From contig JAJXWH010000002.1 in assembly GCA_021781745.1 (NCBI GenBank), forward strand, positions 133,974 through 197,973: DNA of 64,000 nucleotides. The letters run 5' to 3'. This document shows, one piece after another, positions 57,384 to 64,000 of this stretch; the first letter of the stretch is position 1, and the number at the start of each line of letters is the position of its first letter. A program made the translations under genes and the position numbers. The notes below the pieces were generated by a model. The model worked only from the letters and a program-made list of their open reading frames with translations, was not told the origin of the DNA and did not search any database. This DNA comes from Bacillota bacterium (GTDB lineage Bacteria > Bacillota > Clostridia > Clostridiales > Clostridiaceae).

Positions 57384-58649
57384 CTACTGAACTTTTTCCT
57401 CTATTTTCTGTATTGCTGTTTTTAACTGCTCATCTGTATTTTTGTCATATCCATTTTGATCTATTCCTACAGGTGTGGCAACTTCAAAATCCGGTGTTAT
57501 ACCTTTTTTATGAATATTTTCACCATTTGGTGTGTAATATTTAGAAATTGTTACTTTAAGACCACCGATACCATCATTAAACTTAATTGATTGTTGAACT
57601 ATTCCTTTTCCAAAAGTGGTTTTACCTACAATTGTCGCCACTCCATAGTCTCTTAACGCCCCAGTAACAACCTCTGACGCACTAGCACTATTTTCATTAA
57701 CTAAAATAACTAGTGGCATTCCTTCTGCCACACCGCCAACCGATAATGAGTCATTTCTATTATTATATTTATCAATAGTATATGTTACTATTTTCCCCTT
57801 TGGTATAAACTGAGATGCAACTCCTACTGCTTCCGTTAACAGCCCGCCAGGATTTTCTCTTAAATCTAGCACAAGCCCCTTCATGCCTTGATCCTTAAGT
57901 GTTCCTATAGCTGTTTTAAAATCCTCTGTAGTATTTTCATTCATAAAAGTTGTAATACGAATATATCCTATAGAAGAATTTAACATACTACCTTTTACCG
58001 ACTCAACCTTGACTTTCTCAGGAACAACTTTCACATCAAAATCTTCAGTTCCAGCTCTTTTAATTGTTAATTTTAATTCTGAGCCATTTGCTTCAGATAT
58101 CATTGATGTTGCCTTCTTTAAATCATCACCCGATACATCTACATCATTAATCTTTTCTATTATATCATTTTCTTGAAGTCCAGCTCTATCCGCAGGCGCT
58201 CCTTTAATCGTTTCTATTATTGTTACCTTTTGATCTTTTAATGTTACAGTAACACCTATACCTGTAATACTCCCACTACTTTGTTTCATTAAATCATCAA
58301 ATTCTTTTTCATTCATAAACACAGTGTATTTATCATCTAACGCATTAGTCATCCCTTTAATTGCACCTTCCAAAAGTGCGTTATCATCAATATCACCATC
58401 AAATTTTTCTATTAGTTTATTTCTCACTGTAAAAAGTGCTGAGTACTTACTAGTATCGTTTATTTGTTCTGCTGTATTAACAACTTCGGGAGATGTTCTC
58501 ACTAAAAATATACCTTTTGTTGCCATATAATTGCCAGTTAATATTCCCACACAAGCAATAATGAGTGTAAAACAAATTAAAGGTAATATTAAAAATACTT
58601 TTCTCTTTTCTTTTTTATTTGCAAATATATATTTTCTTGACTCCTTCAC
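57384..58649 (-). CDS. ctpB: Carboxyl-terminal processing protease CtpB (S41 family)
   Basis: A 421-residue secreted or membrane-tethered serine protease. A basic N-terminus and one span (LPLICFTLIIACVGILTGNY) are followed by a PDZ domain (ITGIGVTVTLKDQKVTIIET, GAPADRAGLQENDIIEKIN) and the S41 core LVLDLRENPGGLL. The catalytic Ser lies in NENSASASEVVTGAL and the Lys in VGKTTFGKGIVQ. In Bacillus CtpB cleaves SpoIVFA during sporulation; here the substrate is unknown. The start is a GTG 9 bases after AAGGAAG. Confidence 0.92.
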   Translation of the reverse strand: MKESRKYIFANKKEKRKVFLILPLICFTLIIACVGILTGNYMATKGIFLVRTSPEVVNTAEQINDTSKYSALFTVRNKLIEKFDGDIDDNALLEGAIKGMTNALDDKYTVFMNEKEFDDLMKQSSGSITGIGVTVTLKDQKVTIIETIKGAPADRAGLQENDIIEKINDVDVSGDDLKKATSMISEANGSELKLTIKRAGTEDFDVKVVPEKVKVESVKGSMLNSSIGYIRITTFMNENTTEDFKTAIGTLKDQGMKGLVLDLRENPGGLLTEAVGVASQFIPKGKIVTYTIDKYNNRNDSLSVGGVAEGMPLVILVNENSASASEVVTGALRDYGVATIVGKTTFGKGIVQQSIKFNDGIGGLKVTISKYYTPNGENIHKKGITPDFEVATPVGIDQNGYDKNTDEQLKTAIQKIEEKVQ

Positions 58650-58806
58650 CTATAAAGACTTCCTTTCATATATGCATTATACACATAATCCTAAAATAAT
58701 ATCTTTATAGATCAAAATGGATTATTATGTAAACTTTTCAAGATTCTATGGTGTTAGATTATGCCTTAATTCTTACTGTAATTATATTTATACTTATTTG
58801 CAAAAA

Positions 58807-59697
58807 TTATACCACTAAAAACTTCCTTAATGCAATTATACTAGCAATTCCACCTACAAAAATCCCACCAATCATAAATTGCCATAACAACGTTATTAAA
58901 ATATAAGTTGCCGGAACAAGACTGATAAATACTAACTGCCCAGTAATCCATCCAACTAATCCATTATATGCAAAGAATAATGCACCGCAAGCTAACATTG
59001 CTCCTACCAATCCTATAACCATTCCCTCTATAACAAATGGCCATCTAATAAACCAATCCGTAGCCCCTACGAATTTCATAATTCCAATTTCTCTTCTTCT
59101 TGAATATACAGTTAATTTAGTTGTATTCATTATTAAGAAAACAGAGACTCCTACCAATATTACAAATAATACGCCACCAACTACTTTTATGCCATTCACA
59201 ATACCTACTATTCTGTCAACTAATTCTTGTTGACCACCAATAGTTTCTATGCCATTAAGGTCTTTAACTCCTTCAGTTACAGCAGCCGCATATTCAGGAG
59301 ATTCTAACTTTACTGTAAACGATGCATTGAACGGATTGTTTTGTAATGTATAGCCTTTTAGTAATCCATCATTTTCATTTGTTGTATTTTGAAAGTTCTT
59401 AAATTCATCTTCTTTTGATTGATATACTACATCCTTAACTCCGTCCATCTCTCTTAATTTTATTTCAATTTCTCTCTGGTCAATGAGTTTTATATCATCT
59501 TTAAGAAATATCTTAAGCTCAACCTTACTTTGAACAGTATTAATTCCTTTATTTATATTAGTGGCAACTAACAAAAAGATTCCTAGAACAAAAAAAGTAA
59601 TAAGAACAGTAATTATTGAAGCAATACTAATAGTTTTATTTCTTCTTAAACTTGTAAACGCATCCTTAATAAAATGTGTAATAGTATTAATTTTCAT
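58807..59697 (-). CDS. ftsX: Cell-division ABC transporter permease FtsX
   Basis: FtsX of 296 residues with four spans: one after the N-terminal cytoplasmic segment (SIASIITVLITFFVLGIFLLV), an extracellular domain of about 140 residues, then three spans enclosing YSRRREIGIMKFVGATDWFIRWPF, a hallmark of the family. With FtsE it activates peptidoglycan hydrolases outside the cell at division. It overlaps ftsE by 11 bases. Confidence 0.95.
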   Translation of the reverse strand: MKINTITHFIKDAFTSLRRNKTISIASIITVLITFFVLGIFLLVATNINKGINTVQSKVELKIFLKDDIKLIDQREIEIKLREMDGVKDVVYQSKEDEFKNFQNTTNENDGLLKGYTLQNNPFNASFTVKLESPEYAAAVTEGVKDLNGIETIGGQQELVDRIVGIVNGIKVVGGVLFVILVGVSVFLIMNTTKLTVYSRRREIGIMKFVGATDWFIRWPFVIEGMVIGLVGAMLACGALFFAYNGLVGWITGQLVFISLVPATYILITLLWQFMIGGIFVGGIASIIALRKFLVV

Positions 59698-60373
59698 CTT
59701 GGTACTTACCTCTTTTCTCGTCTCTGACGATTTCTCCTTTTTCTATAGCTATAACTCTCTTTTTCATGTAATCAACAATTTCTTTAGCATGAGTAGCCAT
59801 TAATATAGTAGTTCCTGATTTGTTTATATCTTCAAGTAATGACATTATTTCTCTTGCTGTGTCTGGATCTAAATTTCCAGTAGGCTCGTCCGCAATTAAA
59901 ACAGATGGATTATTAACCAATGCTCTTGCTAAAGAAACTCTTTGCTGCTCTCCCCCTGATAATTCATTCGGAAACATCTTATATTTATGTGATAAACCAA
60001 CCAAAGACAGTACCATTGGAACCCTTCTTCTTATTTCCTTTGGAGGCGCTTCTACAACTCTCATTGCGAAAGCAACATTTTCATAAACATTAAGAGTTGG
60101 TATTAACCTAAAGTCTTGGAATACCATTCCTATTTTCCTTCTATAATAAGGTATTTGTTTTCTGGTAATAGCAGATAAATCTTTATCTCCTACTAATACC
60201 TTACCATTAGTAGGATCAATTTCTTTTAAAAGCATCTTTATAAAAGTAGATTTACCAGAACCACTTGGTCCAACTAAGAAAACAAACTCTCCTGATTCTA
60301 TTTCAACATTAATATCTGACAAGGCTTTTACATTATTATCATAAATTTTAGATATTCCTCTAAATTCGATCAT
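59687..60373 (-). CDS. ftsE: Cell-division ATP-binding protein FtsE
   Basis: FtsE of 228 residues, the ATPase partner of FtsX. Walker A VGPSGSGKSTFIK, Q-loop VFQDFRLIPTLNVYENVA, signature LSGGEQQRVSLARALV, Walker B VLIADEPTGNLD and switch His in MATHAKEIV are all present. The ATG at 60371-60373, 9 bases after AAGGAG, is preferred to an in-frame TTG two codons earlier. Confidence 0.96.
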   Translation of the reverse strand: MIEFRGISKIYDNNVKALSDINVEIESGEFVFLVGPSGSGKSTFIKMLLKEIDPTNGKVLVGDKDLSAITRKQIPYYRRKIGMVFQDFRLIPTLNVYENVAFAMRVVEAPPKEIRRRVPMVLSLVGLSHKYKMFPNELSGGEQQRVSLARALVNNPSVLIADEPTGNLDPDTAREIMSLLEDINKSGTTILMATHAKEIVDYMKKRVIAIEKGEIVRDEKRGKYQDEN

Positions 60374-60504
60374 ACTCAAACACTCCTTTATTATTGTATA
60401 TTTTACAAATTGTTTGCAAAACCTACAGAATTAATTATAACATAAGAATACATCTTAATGTTATACAAATTTATTAAATATTATGAATATAATATACAAT
60501 AATG

Positions 60505-61353
60505 TTATTTAATGTCACCAAAACCTTCACCTAACACTTCGTGAACTTCCCCTACTGTTATAAATGCTTTAGGATCAATTTCTTTAATATACTTTTTCAA
60601 TTTAATAAATTGATTCCTGCTTAGAACTGCATAGAGTATATCGCTCTCTTCACCTGAATATGCCCCTATACCTTTTAAAAACGTGCATCCACGATCTAAT
60701 GTATCTATTATATATTTACTTATTTCTTCATTATTTTTACTAACAATAAACACACTTTTGCATACGTTAAACCCTTCTATTACTCTATCTACTATTAATC
60801 CAAGCAAGATTATACTAAGAAGAGAGTACAGTGCTACATTTATACCAAAGACAAATACACTTGCTAATGTTATAACAAAATCAACTGTTAACAAAGATTT
60901 TCCCATTTCCAAGTGAAAAAATATATTTAACATCTTAGCCAGTATATCTGTCCCACCAGTTGATGCATTTTCATTAAATACAAGAGCTAGCCCCAAAGCT
61001 GATAGTAACGCTCCAAAAATTGTTGCTATAATTAAATCATCAGTGATTGCTGCAGGCTTCATGAATTTTTCTATACCCCATATTATTGCAGATAGCCCTA
61101 AACTCGCATAAATTGTTTTCACACCAAATTTTCCATCTATGAAAATAAGAGCTACAATAAATAATAGGATATTTAATACAAGACTAACAATACCTATAGA
61201 TAAACTGGGTACAAGAGCGTTTAATATGATCGCTATTCCTGTCACGCCACCTGCAGCAATATTGTTAGGAGCAAAAAAATATTCTATTGCAAGTGCAACT
61301 AAAACTATCCCAAATGTTATTATGACGTATTCCTTTAATCTAGCAGCTTTCAT
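60505..61353 (-). CDS. YitT-family membrane protein (DUF161/DUF2179)
   Basis: A 282-residue protein with five to six membrane spans (EYVIITFGIVLVALAIEYFF, NNIAAGGVTGIAIILNAL, ENASTGGTDILAKML) and a C-terminal soluble DUF2179 domain (GCTFLKGIGAYSGEESDILY, VLSRNQFIKLKKYIKEIDP). The family is common in Firmicutes; a transport role is suspected but unproven. It is a single gene between ftsE and the transketolase pair. AGAGGAG precedes ATG. Confidence 0.88.
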   Translation of the reverse strand: MKAARLKEYVIITFGIVLVALAIEYFFAPNNIAAGGVTGIAIILNALVPSLSIGIVSLVLNILLFIVALIFIDGKFGVKTIYASLGLSAIIWGIEKFMKPAAITDDLIIATIFGALLSALGLALVFNENASTGGTDILAKMLNIFFHLEMGKSLLTVDFVITLASVFVFGINVALYSLLSIILLGLIVDRVIEGFNVCKSVFIVSKNNEEISKYIIDTLDRGCTFLKGIGAYSGEESDILYAVLSRNQFIKLKKYIKEIDPKAFITVGEVHEVLGEGFGDIK

Positions 61354-61437
61354 GCTATCATCTCCTCTTTACTTACATTATATTTCTTTTATTATGCCTT
61401 AATAGTTTTCTCTCTTTACTTTTCATTATTCAGAAAT

Positions 61438-61487
61438 AAAAAAATACAGGATATTAAGCGTTTTATATGCTTTATATCCCGTATTTT
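61438..61487 (-). terminator. Terminator of the transketolase genes
   Basis: The stem AAAATACGGGATATAAAGC / GCTTAATATCCTGTATTTT (a few mismatches) is followed by a seven-T run on the minus strand, about 50 bases after the stop. Confidence 0.8.
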
Positions 61488-61537
61488 ACCACTAAATCTT
61501 AAATCATTTCACTTTTGCTATAAATTTAAGATATTAT

Positions 61538-62482
61538 TTATTTCTTTAGTGAAACTGCCTTTTTACTATTCTCCACTATTGATTCAACAGTCAATCCGTA
61601 AGCTTTTAAAAGTTCATTTGGTTTACCACTCTCACCAAAAGTATCCTTTATTCCAACCTTTACTACTGGCACTGGATATTCTTCTGTTACAACTTCTGCG
61701 ACTGCTGAACCCAGACCTCCAATTACACTATGCTCTTCAGCAGTAACTATTGCTCCAGTTTCTTTAGCAGCATTTACCAAAATTTCTTTATCAATTGGTT
61801 TAATTGTGTGGATATTTATTACTCTAGCATTAATGCCTTCTTTAGCTAGTTCATCTTTAGCTTCTAATGCTAATTCAACCATCATTCCTGTAGCGACTAT
61901 AGTAACGTCATTTCCTTGAGCCAATGTCACACCTTTACCGATTTCAAATTTATAGTTATCTGAATCATTTATTACGCTTACTGCTAATCTTCCTAATCTT
62001 ACATAAAAAGGTCCGTTATATTCCGCTATTGCTAATATTGCAGCTTCTGTTTCTACTGCATCTGCTGGATTAATCACTGTCATATTAGGAATACTTCTCA
62101 TTAACGAGATATCTTCAATAGACTGATGAGTAGCTCCATCTTCTCCAACGGTTAGTCCTGCATGAGTCGCACAGATTTTGACATTTAAATTCGGATAACA
62201 TATTGAATTTCTAATTTGCTCAAAAGCTCTTCCTGCTGCAAACATTGCAAAAGTACTAGCAAATGGAATTTTTCCACAAGTCGAAAGACCTGCTGCAACT
62301 CCCATCATATTTGATTCTGCGATTCCCATATTTATAAATCTTTCTGGTGAAACAGCTTTAAAGTCTGCTGTTTTAGTAGATTTTGATAAATCCGCATCCA
62401 GCACAACAACATCATTATTTAAATTTGAAAGTTTTACTAACGCTTTACCATAAGCCTCTCTAGTTGCAATTTTATTCCCCAT
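61538..62482 (-). CDS. Transketolase, C-terminal subunit
   Basis: A 314-residue protein corresponding to the pyrimidine-binding and C-terminal domains of transketolase. Landmarks are GIAESNMMGVAAGL with the catalytic Glu, HAGLTVGEDGATHQSIEDI, and ETGAIVTAEEHSVIGGLGSAVAEV in the last domain. It must pair with the N-terminal subunit encoded upstream to form an active enzyme of the pentose phosphate pathway. Split transketolases are known in many clostridia and archaea. Its ATG overlaps the partner's stop (TAATG), so translation is coupled. Confidence 0.93.
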   Translation of the reverse strand: MGNKIATREAYGKALVKLSNLNNDVVVLDADLSKSTKTADFKAVSPERFINMGIAESNMMGVAAGLSTCGKIPFASTFAMFAAGRAFEQIRNSICYPNLNVKICATHAGLTVGEDGATHQSIEDISLMRSIPNMTVINPADAVETEAAILAIAEYNGPFYVRLGRLAVSVINDSDNYKFEIGKGVTLAQGNDVTIVATGMMVELALEAKDELAKEGINARVINIHTIKPIDKEILVNAAKETGAIVTAEEHSVIGGLGSAVAEVVTEEYPVPVVKVGIKDTFGESGKPNELLKAYGLTVESIVENSKKAVSLKK

Positions 62483-63303
62483 TAGTTTTCCCCTCCAATT
62501 TCCTTTAATGCTTGCTCACATTGCTCTTTATTTGGAGCTGTTCCATGCCATCCTGCGTTGTTTTCCATAAATGAAACACCCTTGCCTTTTATTGTGTTGC
62601 ATATAATTACAGTTGGTTTTCCTTTAAATTCTTTTGCTTTAGCTATTGCATCTATAATTTCATCATAATCATGACCATTAATAGCCAAAACATTCCATCC
62701 GAAAGCTTCAAATTTTTTATCTATAGGGCCTGGATTCATTACGTCTGCTATATTACCATCAATTTGTAATCCATTATTATCTACAAATGCAGTTAAATTA
62801 TCTAATTTATAGTGGGCTGCTGACATTGATGCTTCCCAAACTTGACCTTCTTCAAGTTCGCCATCTCCTAAAATTGTGTAAACTCTATAATCTTTTTTAT
62901 CAAGTTTTCCTGCTAGAGCCATTCCTACAGCTGCTGAAATCCCTTGACCTAAAGATCCTGTTGACATATCAATCCCTGGTAAATCATTCATATTAGGATG
63001 ACCTTGTAATCTTGAACCAGTTTTTCTTAATGTATTTAATTCTTCAACTTCAAAATATCCTTTTCTAGCTAAAGCACTATAAAGTGCTGGTGCTGCATGA
63101 CCTTTTGATAAAACAAATCTATCTCTATTAGGATCATTTGCCCTAGATACATCTATATTCATTTCTTTAAAAAATAATACTGCCATAATATCAGCTATTG
63201 ACAAAGAGCCTCCTGGATGGCCTGATGCTGATTCTGTTAACATAGAAACTATATCTTTTCTTATCAGCTTTGAAACTTCTTCAAGTTTGTATTCATTATT
63301 CAT
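62482..63303 (-). CDS. Transketolase, N-terminal subunit
   Basis: A 273-residue protein corresponding to the thiamine diphosphate-binding domain. It shows SASGHPGGSLSIADIMAVL, DRFVLSKGHAAPALYSALA and the cofactor motif ILGDGELEEGQVWEA...NNG. It transfers two-carbon units with the other subunit, feeding pentoses into glycolysis. AGGGGG precedes ATG. It is the first gene of the pair. Confidence 0.94.
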   Translation of the reverse strand: MNNEYKLEEVSKLIRKDIVSMLTESASGHPGGSLSIADIMAVLFFKEMNIDVSRANDPNRDRFVLSKGHAAPALYSALARKGYFEVEELNTLRKTGSRLQGHPNMNDLPGIDMSTGSLGQGISAAVGMALAGKLDKKDYRVYTILGDGELEEGQVWEASMSAAHYKLDNLTAFVDNNGLQIDGNIADVMNPGPIDKKFEAFGWNVLAINGHDYDEIIDAIAKAKEFKGKPTVIICNTIKGKGVSFMENNAGWHGTAPNKEQCEQALKEIGGEN

Positions 63304-63458
63304 TATACAACCCCCTATATTTATTCAATTATTCCTTTATAGTATGTTTTATTTTTTACATAATTATTCTAACATAGAAAATATTATTTGTATATACTAT
63401 TTCTAAATGTGCTATACTTTTATATCGCAATTTTCTATATAGAATACTTATCTACACA

Positions 63459-63500
63459 AAAAGAGTAGCATAAATATTATTATACTTATGCTACTCTTTT
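63459..63500 (-). terminator. Terminator after ndoA
   Basis: A perfect 15-bp stem AAAAGAGTAGCATAA / TTATGCTACTCTTTT with a 12-base loop; the T run on the minus strand extends one base further. It lies about 70 bases after the toxin gene and can act in both directions. Confidence 0.85.
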
Positions 63501-63567
63501 ATATTAATACAAAATACTCTCTTTTTTGAGTCATCATAACCTAGATGTCTATATTAATTCTTTCTAA

Positions 63568-63921
63568 CTAACTTAAATTTAAACTCACCGCTAAAGCCTT
63601 ATCAACCTTTTTCATGTCCGATTCAGTCATATGTCCAATTTTTTCTTTCAATCTTCTCTTATCTAAAGTTCTTATTTGCTCTAATAAGACAACAGAATCT
63701 CTATTTAATCCATACTCTTCTGATGAAATTTCAACATGAATAGGAAGCTTAGCTTTATTTATTTGAGATGTTATTGCCGCAACAATAACAGTAGGACTAT
63801 ATCTATTACCAATATCATTTTGTATTATAATAACAGGTCGTATGCCTCCCTGTTCAGATCCTATAACTGGACTTAAATCCGCATAGAAAATTTCCCCTCT
63901 TTTTACCACAATGTTCGCCAT
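63568..63921 (-). CDS. ndoA: MazF/PemK-type endoribonuclease toxin (NdoA/EndoA)
   Basis: A 117-residue MazF-family mRNA interferase closely matching the chromosomal Bacillus EndoA type. It shows [40 protein letters not shown] and [16 protein letters not shown], with the conserved Arg of the RPV motif and the Thr of AAIT that form the active site. The end [20 protein letters not shown] is typical. It cuts mRNA when free of its antitoxin. The start is ATG at 63919-63921; GGAG lies 15 bases upstream, overlapping the antitoxin's end. A longer in-frame start at 63972 would read through the antitoxin gene and is rejected. Confidence 0.92.
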   Translation of the reverse strand: MANIVVKRGEIFYADLSPVIGSEQGGIRPVIIIQNDIGNRYSPTVIVAAITSQINKAKLPIHVEISSEEYGLNRDSVVLLEQIRTLDKRRLKEKIGHMTESDMKKVDKALAVSLNLS

Positions 63922-63931
63922 TTTTAAATAA

Positions 63932-64000
63932 TCACACTCCGCAAATCCATGCCTCATACTCATTAACATCATCTAACATATATTCAAAACCTAATTTAGA
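63932..64000 (-). CDS. Probable CopG-type antitoxin (NdoAI), C-terminal end only
   Basis: From the right edge one frame is open for 22 codons, ending [16 protein letters not shown] and a TGA at 63932-63934, ten bases before the toxin start. In Firmicutes the ribbon-helix-helix antitoxin gene directly precedes ndoA, and clostridial versions end in a similar acidic EYE-containing tail. The DNA-binding part lies outside the window, so the call rests on position and tail. Confidence 0.7.
   Translation of the reverse strand, partial: SKLGFEYMLDDVNEYEAWICGV

Noticed and set aside
61538-63303. Transketolase pair as a frameshifted gene
   Set aside because: The two parts have proper ribosome sites and a TAATG junction, and split transketolases are normal in clostridia.

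Overview
The window is low-GC DNA from an anaerobic Firmicute, most likely Clostridium sensu stricto (solventogenic or saccharolytic, C. beijerinckii/C. saccharobutylicum-like). The signs are very A+T-rich codons, strong GGAGG-type ribosome sites with several TTG/GTG starts, clostridial gene order (uvrB-uvrA, uvrC-murB-rapZ-yvcK-whiA, pfkA-pyk) and a split transketolase. The species call is inference. Every convincing gene lies on the minus strand, so transcription runs from high to low coordinates. No tRNA, rRNA, CRISPR array, transposase or prophage was seen.

Region A (1-1041) is the flagellar stator pair motA-motB, with motB cut by the window edge. Region B (1338-30902) is a roughly 30 kb locus for sensing, import and breakdown of beta-glucans. 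In transcription order it has a membrane-tethered solute-binding protein, a YesM-type kinase, a YesN-type AraC response regulator, a secreted GH16 lichenase, a CUT1 importer (binding protein plus two permeases, no ATPase), a chemoreceptor, a YesL-like membrane protein, two very large glycoside phosphorylases (GH94 and a probable GH161/GH149 type), a second lichenase, a LacI regulator, a third phosphorylase (GH94), a 1263-residue surface GH16 glucanase with four carbohydrate-binding modules, and a GH1 (phospho-)beta-glucosidase. The likely flow is extracellular cutting by GH16 enzymes, oligosaccharide import energised by a shared ATPase encoded elsewhere, and intracellular phosphorolysis to glucose-1-phosphate. 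The locus carries signs of gene loss and duplication: fused 3'-end relics of a GH94 and a GH16 gene at 12012-12144, and a duplicated terminator/promoter cassette flanking the second lichenase.

Region C (31365-64000) is housekeeping: rlmD-like methyltransferase, pyk, pfkA, dnaE, a Dabb-domain protein, whiA, yvcK, rapZ, murB, uvrC, a class B PBP, an FtsW/RodA protein, an FHA protein, uvrA, uvrB, a MinJ-like PDZ protein, ctpB, ftsX, ftsE, a YitT protein, split transketolase and the MazF-type toxin ndoA with the tail of its antitoxin.

The least explained DNA is intergenic. Three related elements with CAGTTAACAGTTAACAG-like inverted ends fill the spacers whiA-Dabb, PBP-uvrC and uvrB-uvrA, and two of them supply the last codons and stop of the preceding gene. 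A 72-bp tandem repeat with a compensatory hairpin variant lies between the Dabb gene and dnaE. Two 23-bp direct repeats upstream of the importer are candidate binding sites for the response regulator.
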